Source: a bacterium
GTDB lineage: Bacteria; JAMCPX01
Reading direction: 5' to 3'
Assembly: GCA_021800575.1 (NCBI GenBank)
Contig: JAJYYW010000016.1
Location: 1-11,310 of the forward strand
Length of the DNA stretch: 11,310 nt
The notes under the pieces are model-generated. The model saw only the letters and a list, made by a program, of their open reading frames with translations, was not told where the DNA came from and did no database searches. Of this stretch, positions 1-5,811 are shown one piece after another (within the stretch, counting starts at the first letter, position 1; the number at the start of each line of letters is the position of its first letter). The translations under genes were made by a program, and so were the position numbers.

Positions 1-1
1 A

Positions 2-331
2 TACCATGGATTTTCCTTCATCGGTGAATACATAAGAGCGATATTGATCAGTGATGAAGTTAAGATTAAATCCGTAACATCCGATGGATATTATCTGCAG
101 GCAGCCTACTTTGTTACCCGCTATCTTCAGCCAATGGTTGAATATCAGACCTTTAACCCGGATACATACGTAGAATCCACGAAGAATGAAAAATGGCTTT
201 CAGCCGGGTTAAACTATTACATCGTTGAAAACAAGTTTAAGCTTATGGCCGATTACACCTTTGAACGGTTCGGCAAGCTTGAAGCGAACAATACTGACAC
301 GGCACGTGTCCAGTTACAGGTGATGTTCTAA
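2..331 (+). CDS. Phosphate-selective porin O/P-like outer-membrane porin, C-terminal part
   Basis: The frame is open from the left edge to the TAA at 329-331, giving 109 residues of a protein whose start lies outside the window. The residues show the alternating polar/aromatic pattern of amphipathic beta strands (for example LQAAYFVTRYLQPMVEYQTF and WLSAGLNYYIVENKFKLMAD). The protein ends in a strand closing with Phe (VQLQVMF), the usual C-terminal signal read by the BAM complex. The opening YHGFSFIGEYIRA and the overall strand pattern resemble the last strands of the OprO/OprP-type porins, trimeric 16-strand channels for phosphate or other anions. An in-frame TTG at 44 is not the real start, because beta-strand sequence continues upstream of it. 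A TauE/SafE gene follows after 12 nt, so an operon for anion passage is likely. Substrate specificity cannot be judged from this fragment. Confidence 0.75.
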   Translation, partial: YHGFSFIGEYIRAILISDEVKIKSVTSDGYYLQAAYFVTRYLQPMVEYQTFNPDTYVESTKNEKWLSAGLNYYIVENKFKLMADYTFERFGKLEANNTDTARVQLQVMF

Positions 332-343
332 GAGAGGTATGGT

Positions 344-1096
344 ATGACAACGGCTATTCTTGCAGGGCTGATAACCTTTGCATTTACAGCATTACTTGCG
401 ATTGCAGGTTCCGGAGCTGCTTTTATATTAATACCGATATTTATTGCACTCGGTATAGATATACATGTTGCAATGGCGGTTGCGCTATTACTGAACTGTC
501 TTGCAATGTCCATTGCTTCGTACAGCTACATAAAAGCAAAACTGGTACTTTGGAAAGTGGCTTTACCGATAATCATCGTCGCCACTGTTATGTCTCTTGT
601 AGGTGCTTCTGTAAGTCATGGTCTTGATGACCGGGTACTGAAATGGCTGTTCGTCGGATTCCTCATATTTTCAGGAGCGCTGATGCTCTTTTATGTACCA
701 AAAGAAAAGCTCATAGGGAGTTCGAGAGGCAAACAACTTTTTAACGGCATTTTCACCGGTACGGTCGCAGGCTTTATAAGCGGCTTGCTGGGCGTGGGTG
801 GCGGGAATATAATTGTTCCGGTACTCATTTGGATGGGGATTAACCCCAAAAAGGCATCAGGTACAACTGCTTTTATTGTTATATTTTCTTCTTTTGCAGG
901 CTTTTTAGGTCATGCAACACTGGGAAACATTGACGTAAAATTGTTGGGTTTTACGGCAATAGGTTCCATTCTTGGAGCTGTTTTCGGTGCATGGCTTATG
1001 ACGGAAAAACTGAGTGCCAGACAGGTGAAGCTTATCATCGGTATCGTTCTGCTGGGCATTGCAGGGAAAATGATGTGGAGTCTGCTCTTAAAATAA
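344..1096 (+). CDS. TauE/SafE family sulfite/anion exporter, inner membrane
   Basis: This is a 250-residue, very hydrophobic protein with about eight predicted membrane segments, the usual length for TauE/SafE (DUF81) permeases. It shows the family's two-fold internal repeat: a first half with GSGAAFILIPIFIALGI and a second half with GLLGVGGGNIIVPVLIWMGI, each followed by an Ala/Thr-rich helix (AMAVALLLN and ASGTTAFIVIF). Characterised or proposed substrates of the family are sulfite, sulfoacetate and other sulfur-containing organic anions. The start ATG at 344 has a good Shine-Dalgarno (GAGAGG at 332-337, 6 nt spacing), placed directly after the porin stop codon. The gene is AT-richer than everything after position 1233. 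The exact substrate is not determinable, but the porin neighbour fits export or uptake of a small anion. Confidence 0.85.
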   Translation: MTTAILAGLITFAFTALLAIAGSGAAFILIPIFIALGIDIHVAMAVALLLNCLAMSIASYSYIKAKLVLWKVALPIIIVATVMSLVGASVSHGLDDRVLKWLFVGFLIFSGALMLFYVPKEKLIGSSRGKQLFNGIFTGTVAGFISGLLGVGGGNIIVPVLIWMGINPKKASGTTAFIVIFSSFAGFLGHATLGNIDVKLLGFTAIGSILGAVFGAWLMTEKLSARQVKLIIGIVLLGIAGKMMWSLLLK

Positions 1097-1198
1097 ACGT
1101 CCTCTCCCATGGGGCGCAAAGATAAGAGCGTGCAAAGTAAAAGGATAAAATATGCATATAATCATTCACAAATAATACAGGGCAGGACACGGAGTTGT

Positions 1199-1225
1199 TT
1201 GACAAAGGTACGATAAAAATATAAG
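1199..1225 (+). promoter_or_regulatory. Candidate sigma-70 promoter for the GMC redox operon
   Basis: A perfect TTGACA at 1199-1204 is followed, after a short 15-nt spacer, by TATAAG at 1220-1225 (five of six matches to the -10 box). Transcription would begin at about 1232-1233, almost exactly on the ATG at 1233, and no Shine-Dalgarno precedes that ATG (only a T run). A second possible -10, a perfect TATAAT at 1157-1162, lacks a good -35 box. It would give a leader of about 65 nt, but still without a ribosome binding site. The 136-nt gap (1097-1232) contains nothing else recognisable. Confidence 0.35.
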
Positions 1226-1232
1226 TTTTTTT

Positions 1233-2660
1233 ATGGCCAGTACGTTTGATGCTGTCATTGTTGGTTCCGGTTTTGGCGGTGCAATCCCGGCACTCCGGCT
1301 TGCCCAGGCAGGGAAAAAGGTGCTCGTGCTCGAACAGGGCAGGGTCTATACCGAGCAGGACTTCAAGCAGTCCTGGGACCTGAAATACCTCTCCAATATT
1401 CTCAATATAACGACGTCCGATGACTATGCGACGTTCTTTCGATCCGGCATGGCACTGGGAGGGGGCTCTGTTGTGTTCTCGGGGCTCATGAACAGGTCGC
1501 CGTCGGAGACGTTCCAGTTTGTCGATGACAACGGCTACAAGGTCTGGCCGGCTGCTGTCAACCGGCAGGTGCTCGACCCGTACTACGACATGGTCGAGAG
1601 CATGATGCAGGTGCGGCAGGCCACGTGGAATGAGGTTTCAAAGACCGGCGGGATGTTTGCAAAACTGCTGGACAATGTCGGCCTGACCTGTGACCGCGCG
1701 CGGTTTCCGTACGTGAATTGCAGGCAGTGCGGTTATTGCGAGGCAGGGTGCATCTACGGGGCAAAGCAGTCGCTCATGCACAATTACATACCGCAGGCGC
1801 AGGCAGCGGGGGTTGAATTCAAAACCGGTTGCAGGGCCATGCAGATCCTGCCGGCGGCAGCCGGATACGAGGTTCAGTATACGGGTCCTGACGATACGCT
1901 GTCGTCCGTGCAGGGGACCATCGTTATCGTTGCCGCAGGGACCATTTATTCCGCGGAACTGCTCCTGCGTTCAAAACCGTCGCTGACGCAGTTGTCCGAC
2001 CAGGTCGGCCAGAATTTCAACAACAACGGCGTCGTGCGCTTCGGCATTGAGCTGGCGGACGGATTGCCCTCCATCGAATGCTATAAAGGCATGGACAGTG
2101 CCGGGGTCATGACTTACGCGTACTGGAAGGACTACGGCATCACCATCGAGGCAGGCACATCGCCGGCATCGATATTTACCCTGAATATCCACCGGGCGGG
2201 GGAACTGGGCTGGGGACTCGGCTTCAAGCAATGGGCGCATGCCGTGTATCCCTCGAAATTGATCATCGCAAACATCATGGGGCCGGTGACCGGAGAGGGG
2301 CAGGTATACCTCAACAGCAACAATCTTCCCTCCGTGCATTTTCCATTGACGCAGAACCTGTCAACGTACATCGCCAGCAAGATAGCCCCGATCCAGGCGC
2401 TTGCGACCGCCAACAACGCGTACCTTCTTCAGACCATGCCGTCGGGGTATATGTACTCAATCGATCACATGCTCGGCACCTGCAGAATGGGGGACGATCC
2501 GGCACGCTCGGTAGCGGACGGGAACGGGCAGATACGGAACTACCCGGGGTTGTTTGTCTCGGATTCAAGCGCGATACCGTGCGGTACGGGCGTCAATCCT
2601 TCGACGACCATAGCGGCAAATGCCGAGCGTATAGCCCAGTATATCGTGACGAACTGGTAG
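1233..2660 (+). CDS. GMC-family FAD-dependent oxidoreductase, dehydrogenase large subunit
   Basis: This 475-residue flavoprotein opens with the FAD-binding dinucleotide fold (GSGFGG at residues 11-16, ending in the acidic LVLEQG). The C-terminal GMC signature follows the pattern HMLGTCRMG at 412-420, then SDSSAIPCGTGVNPSTT, placing the catalytic pair at about His412/Asn455 by analogy with His516/His559 of glucose oxidase. Between them lies a cysteine cluster, C163-x2-C166-x2-C169-x3-C173, followed by GAK. This is typical of the cholesterol-oxidase/gluconate-dehydrogenase branch and matches the spacing of a ferredoxin Fe-S site. There is no signal peptide. The next gene encodes a Tat-signal small subunit, so the enzyme is probably carried across the inner membrane as a folded complex. 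The family oxidises alcohol or sugar-alcohol CH-OH groups; the substrate here is unknown. Sixteen nucleotides separate it from the next gene. Confidence 0.88.
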   Translation: MASTFDAVIVGSGFGGAIPALRLAQAGKKVLVLEQGRVYTEQDFKQSWDLKYLSNILNITTSDDYATFFRSGMALGGGSVVFSGLMNRSPSETFQFVDDNGYKVWPAAVNRQVLDPYYDMVESMMQVRQATWNEVSKTGGMFAKLLDNVGLTCDRARFPYVNCRQCGYCEAGCIYGAKQSLMHNYIPQAQAAGVEFKTGCRAMQILPAAAGYEVQYTGPDDTLSSVQGTIVIVAAGTIYSAELLLRSKPSLTQLSDQVGQNFNNNGVVRFGIELADGLPSIECYKGMDSAGVMTYAYWKDYGITIEAGTSPASIFTLNIHRAGELGWGLGFKQWAHAVYPSKLIIANIMGPVTGEGQVYLNSNNLPSVHFPLTQNLSTYIASKIAPIQALATANNAYLLQTMPSGYMYSIDHMLGTCRMGDDPARSVADGNGQIRNYPGLFVSDSSAIPCGTGVNPSTTIAANAERIAQYIVTNW

Positions 2661-2675
2661 GGATGGGGGATATAT

Positions 2676-3287
2676 ATGGATATGACAAAACTTCTCGATG
2701 ATGTGGTGAAGCGGGAGCTGAACAGGCGGGAATTCTTCAAATGGATAGCACAGGCATCTGTTGTCGTATCCCTGTTCGGTCTGATGGACCAGATCAGCTG
2801 CGGCACGGTTCCGAAAACAGGTGTTCCGGCGTCCCCGTACATGGTTCCGCAGACAGCGGATGAGAAAACCGTGTACGCGCTGTGCGATACCGTGCTTCCC
2901 GGCAGGACTTCGGACCCGGGCGGCGCGCCGGGTGCTGTTGATGTCGGAACCATGGATTTCGCGTACGACAAGTTTTACGGCGTTGTCCAGGAACTGCCCC
3001 TCGTGCTTCCGCTGTTCAACGCCGAGGCGCAAAATCAGTTTGGTAAGCCATTGTATGAGCTTGATCTTGCACAGAGGACGGCTGTCCTCAAGAGTAGTGA
3101 AACCATGCTCGGGTTGATCGATCAGATCTACATGTTCCTGAAGGGGCCGTTTTATATCGGTATTATCAGCACCCTCGGTCTGGAGTACATGGGTGATCCC
3201 GGGCCCAACCTCGGGTACAGGAACCAGGATTTCAGCTTTTACAAACCCATGTCCAACGAGATGACTTCAGATGGAAACCTTCCGTAA
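2676..3287 (+). CDS. Gluconate 2-dehydrogenase subunit 3-like small subunit with Tat signal
   Basis: This 203-residue protein begins with a twin-arginine signal: NRREFFK at residues 16-22, then the hydrophobic stretch WIAQASVVVSLFGLM. The mature part resembles the gluconate 2-dehydrogenase subunit 3 family. It has the early segment ADEKTVYALCDTVLPG, then PGAVDVGTMDFA, and a late LEYMGDPGPNLGYRNQ that matches the conserved Y-x-G-x-PGPN-x-GY ending. In characterised membrane-bound dehydrogenases of this type the small subunit binds the GMC flavoprotein and supplies the export signal for both. The start ATG has a strong Shine-Dalgarno (GGGGGA at 2665-2670, 5 nt spacing). Cys42 follows the signal, but QIS before it is a poor lipobox, so a lipoprotein is unlikely. 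The gene lies directly between the flavoprotein and a multihaem cytochrome, which supports one complex. Confidence 0.82.
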   Translation: MDMTKLLDDVVKRELNRREFFKWIAQASVVVSLFGLMDQISCGTVPKTGVPASPYMVPQTADEKTVYALCDTVLPGRTSDPGGAPGAVDVGTMDFAYDKFYGVVQELPLVLPLFNAEAQNQFGKPLYELDLAQRTAVLKSSETMLGLIDQIYMFLKGPFYIGIISTLGLEYMGDPGPNLGYRNQDFSFYKPMSNEMTSDGNLP

Positions 3288-3306
3288 AAGCGGGGAATGT
3301 GAAGGT

Positions 3307-4245
3307 ATGACGCCAGCACGGTTTGCACCTGCCCGCACGGCCCGCCACCGGCCTCAGATACTCATCGTACTTTTACTGACGGCACTCGCAGCAGCAGGCT
3401 GCCAGACGACAAAGACCGTCCAGTCGAATGCGGTCAGTTGTTACGACTGTCATGACCCGTATCTGATCAGTATGTCCCGCTCCAACGAGGCCCTGGGGAT
3501 CAAGGAATGGATGCAGGTCGGAAGCAGCGGACTGGTCATGATACCGCCGTACAATCCGCCCCCGCTGTACATGCTGACACTGGAATGGCCGGACCGTGGC
3601 AGACATCCCTTCGATCTCAACACGAATGATTGCGCCTCGTGCCATCCGATCTTCAACAATGTCGAGAACCACAGCAACAGCGGATATCCGCCGCAAGCAC
3701 AGGGGTTTTTATACGACGGGGGCATTGACTGTGCAGGCAGCTGCCACACCTGGCTTGAGGGCACGGTGGTGAGTACCGGTTTTACGCCGAGCACCGGTAC
3801 CACGCCGACCTACTATGGCACGCTCGACCCGTACCGCCTGCTGACCTCGGTCCAGACCGCGCACACGGCAATCTTTCTGTCGGGCTTCAGGATCACGCAG
3901 GATGATCCGAACCTCATGATACGCCACCTGAGTGCCGGGTGCGGCGGATGCCATAACTGGGACGGTCCGCGTCACGGGCATAGTGCCGAATGTACGGACT
4001 GTCATGTGTTTGACCCTTCTGTTTCCGGCGGGCTGCACCAGAGTCACATCAGCATCATCAGTGCGACCCAGGCGCAGATGGATCCGGCGGATGCGGGCAT
4101 GCCTTCGTGCGCATATTGCCACGGTTTTTCGGATACGACGACGAACCACGTTCTGTCGAACGCATCGTGCTATAATTGTCATCTCAGCGGCCACCAGCCC
4201 ATGGGTGCTGACGGCATGCCCCAGTTCTGGGACATCAAGCACTGA
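3307..4245 (+). CDS. Multihaem c-type cytochrome lipoprotein (six CXXCH plus one CX3CH)
   Basis: From ATG 3307 the protein has 312 residues. It has a basic N-terminus (RTARHRP), a hydrophobic core (ILIVLLLTALAAA) and a lipobox-like AAGC with Cys32, suggesting a lipid-anchored periplasmic or outer-membrane protein. Haem motifs start at Cys45 (CYDCH), Cys109 (CASCH), Cys142 (CAGSCH, a CX3CH), Cys212 (CGGCH), Cys229 (CTDCH), Cys268 (CAYCH) and Cys288 (CYNCH). Many extra histidines could act as distal ligands, as in bis-His multihaem cytochromes. An in-frame ATG at 3271 would overlap the previous gene by 17 nt and add 12 residues before the signal peptide. The 3307 start gives the better signal and has GGGG at 3292-3295, although GAAGG at 3301-3305 lies too close to serve. 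It most likely takes electrons from the flavoprotein complex encoded just upstream. I cannot assign it to a named cytochrome family. Confidence 0.85.
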   Translation: MTPARFAPARTARHRPQILIVLLLTALAAAGCQTTKTVQSNAVSCYDCHDPYLISMSRSNEALGIKEWMQVGSSGLVMIPPYNPPPLYMLTLEWPDRGRHPFDLNTNDCASCHPIFNNVENHSNSGYPPQAQGFLYDGGIDCAGSCHTWLEGTVVSTGFTPSTGTTPTYYGTLDPYRLLTSVQTAHTAIFLSGFRITQDDPNLMIRHLSAGCGGCHNWDGPRHGHSAECTDCHVFDPSVSGGLHQSHISIISATQAQMDPADAGMPSCAYCHGFSDTTTNHVLSNASCYNCHLSGHQPMGADGMPQFWDIKH

Positions 4246-4271
4246 CCGGAGATGCACGGACTTTACCCGGG

Positions 4272-5060
4272 ATGTGTGTTCTCATGAGGGTGCACGGTAT
4301 CGTGTTCACCGCAGTCCTGCTCCTCATTGTCCTTGTGCCTGCACGGAATGCCGCTGCTGTCACCCTCCAGGACGCAAAAAACGTCTTCAACGGTTATCAG
4401 GAGAACATCGGGAACCTCAAGACATCCATAGAACTGTTCGACCAGGTTATCCGGGACACTCCAGCCCCGGGTATTGTCTACCAGGCCTACTGGATGGAAT
4501 CCAGGGCATACGCGACCATGGGTGACCATCCTGTCCGTACCCGTACCAATCCATTGGACGATTATGAAGCGGGGAAACGATGCGCGGCCAGGGCAATACA
4601 GGTCAACCCGGACGGAGAAAAGGGATACTTCTGGTACGCGGTGAACCTGGGGAAGGCAGGTCATCTTCAGGGTGTCCTGCATGCCCTGTTCATGTTGCCC
4701 GAATTCTTCAAATACATGGACAGGGCGTATCAGCTGGATCCGCATGATCCCTGGGTCCTGGTCGCGTACGGTGCATTGTACTATCACCTGCCGTGGTTCG
4801 TCGGGGGGAATAACGACAAGGCACTGGGATACTTCCGGCAAGCCCTGGCTGCGGACCCGAATTTTACCGTCGCCATGGTGTTCATTGGCAGGATCTATAT
4901 TCGGGAAGACAGGCATAAAGAAGCACGGCAGGTACTGGAAAAGGTCGTTCACTATACCACCCCGGCCTCGAAGGCAGACTGGTCGATGTCCGATGTTCCT
5001 GCTGCGCAGAAATTGTTGGAATCGATCCGTGAAACCAACGATGCGCCCGCGAAGCAGTAA
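4272..5060 (+). CDS. Secreted TPR-repeat protein, possibly TatT-like
   Basis: This 262-residue protein starts with a signal peptide (hydrophobic IVFTAVLLLIVLV, probable cleavage after NAAA at residue 29). An internal ATG at 4284, giving MRVHG, is an equally good or better start, since GGGA at 4269-4272 lies 11 nt before it. The rest is helical with tetratricopeptide-like repeats: about 46-80, 96-128, 145-175 and most clearly 181-226 (DKALGYFRQALAADPNFTVA then EARQVLEKVV). The pattern PWFVGGNNDKALGYF resembles the periplasmic TatT protein of tripartite TRAP transporter systems, but no TRAP genes are present, so this is only a resemblance. It sits 26 nt after the cytochrome gene and so probably belongs to the same transcript. 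A scaffold or assembly role for the redox complex is an inference from context. Confidence 0.75.
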   Translation: MCVLMRVHGIVFTAVLLLIVLVPARNAAAVTLQDAKNVFNGYQENIGNLKTSIELFDQVIRDTPAPGIVYQAYWMESRAYATMGDHPVRTRTNPLDDYEAGKRCAARAIQVNPDGEKGYFWYAVNLGKAGHLQGVLHALFMLPEFFKYMDRAYQLDPHDPWVLVAYGALYYHLPWFVGGNNDKALGYFRQALAADPNFTVAMVFIGRIYIREDRHKEARQVLEKVVHYTTPASKADWSMSDVPAAQKLLESIRETNDAPAKQ

Positions 5061-5108
5061 CGTTTGGGCTGTGGGCGGTTCCCCCGTGCTGTTCGCAAGG
5101 ATTTTATC

Positions 5109-5138
5109 TTGCATTCTCTTCCGCATCGATCATAGAAT
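5109..5138 (+). promoter_or_regulatory. Weak candidate promoter for the trehalose operon
   Basis: In the 97-nt gap before the DUF5752-like gene, TAGAAT at 5133-5138 matches five of six -10 bases. TTGCAT lies 18 nt upstream at 5109-5114 and is a weak -35 (first three bases match). Transcription would begin near 5145, leaving a short leader with a GGGG Shine-Dalgarno at 5147-5150 before ATG 5158. A small inverted repeat (GCAAG at 5095-5099 and CTTGC at 5108-5112) overlaps the -35 and could be incidental. No classical terminator is visible after the preceding gene, so read-through is possible. Confidence 0.25.
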
Positions 5139-5157
5139 ACCATGTCGGGGATGATAT

Positions 5158-5811
5158 ATGAATCCATTTGTCTTTAAGCAATGTACGAACGTACTCAAGT
5201 CTGCGCAGAGAAAGGCGGGCACCATCGGGGAGCTGCTGCAGGGCATAACCGAGGTCAGCGAGGCCTCCATCTTTCACCACACCTATCAATATTTCCTGAA
5301 AGGGCACGTCCTTGAATACACCAATGATTTTGCCCAGTGGGTCGGTGAAAGCCTGGAAGAACACACCCTTGCCGAGCACCTGTCCGGCGTCGATCCGTAC
5401 GATTTTTCCTCGGTGGAACTGCTCAGGGAAACGTTAACAGCGGTGGTCCGCGATTATCTGAGCCGCTTTCCGCAACCGCGTCCCGCCCTGCGGGGCAACG
5501 AGTTTTCTTTCAACGAATCCGTGACGATCGTTTTTCCGACCGGTATCGTGGCCCACAACCTCGCTGAATTCCTGCAGGCTCTGCGGTACATCGACGGCAG
5601 TTCCATCTATTACCATTTTTACGAGGGAAGGATTCACGGTGTGTTCGGTCCCGACGATTTTTCCCAATGGCTGAAGGATCAGGCCGGCGAGCCGGAGCTT
5701 GCCGGCAAGCTCCGGCACCTGGACCCGTTCATGTACGACATCGAAGGCCTGCGAAAACTGATCATCCACGTGGTGGAACACAAGGTGCAGACCGATATGG
5801 AGACCCTGTAG
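5158..5811 (+). CDS. DUF5752-like protein, internally duplicated, in trehalose operon
   Basis: This 217-residue soluble protein has no signal peptide or membrane segment. It resembles the uncharacterised DUF5752 family, found beside GT4 trehalose synthase genes; I assign this from memory of length and context. The protein is two copies of one module, roughly residues 4-100 and 116-210. SIFHHTYQYFL (37-47) pairs with SIYYHFYEGRI (149-159), DFAQW (57-61) with DFSQW (167-171), and GVDPYDF (77-83) with HLDPFMYDI (187-195). Each copy has a helical LRE/LRK segment at its end. The function is unknown. Conserved paired His/Tyr and DFxQW residues suggest a binding rather than a catalytic fold. Its stop codon directly abuts the treT ATG, and the treT Shine-Dalgarno (GGAG at 5799-5802) lies inside this gene, so the two are translationally coupled. 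GGGG at 5147-5150 serves its own start. Confidence 0.7.
   Translation: MNPFVFKQCTNVLKSAQRKAGTIGELLQGITEVSEASIFHHTYQYFLKGHVLEYTNDFAQWVGESLEEHTLAEHLSGVDPYDFSSVELLRETLTAVVRDYLSRFPQPRPALRGNEFSFNESVTIVFPTGIVAHNLAEFLQALRYIDGSSIYYHFYEGRIHGVFGPDDFSQWLKDQAGEPELAGKLRHLDPFMYDIEGLRKLIIHVVEHKVQTDMETL
5691..5716. repeat. Perfect 26-nt palindrome inside the DUF5752-like gene
   Basis: The left half GCCGGAGCTTGCC is followed at once by its exact reverse complement GGCAAGCTCCGGC, with no mismatch. The flanking bases are A and A, so the symmetry stops there. It spans the codons for residues 178-187 (EPELAGKLRH). As RNA it could fold into a stem of about 11 bp closed by a CCGG loop. As DNA it could be a dimeric-protein site or a mobile palindromic element. 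Only one copy is seen in the window. Confidence 0.9.

Noticed and set aside
1097..1130. Possible terminator around CCCATGGG after the TauE/SafE gene
   Set aside because: The symmetry is only eight bases with no loop and no following T run, so it does not look like an intrinsic terminator.
2231..2701. Plus-strand frame of 156 codons overlapping the end of the GMC gene
   Set aside because: It lies within the conserved C-terminal GMC region in a different frame, is rich in Arg/Gly/Gln and has no domain or ribosome binding site.
2914..2933. Inverted repeat ACCCGG/CCGGGT with an 8-nt GC-rich loop in the small-subunit gene
   Set aside because: A six-base-pair stem in GC-rich coding sequence is expected by chance, and it has no T run or regulatory position.
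2729..4712. Shared 13-mer GAATTCTTCAAAT in the Tat small-subunit gene and the TPR gene
   Set aside because: Both copies encode Glu-Phe-Phe-Lys with common codons, there are only two, and the flanks differ, so coincidence is the simplest explanation.
4263..5126. Minus-strand open frame of 287 codons opposite the TPR gene
   Set aside because: It lacks motifs and is covered by a plus-strand protein with a signal peptide and TPR repeats.
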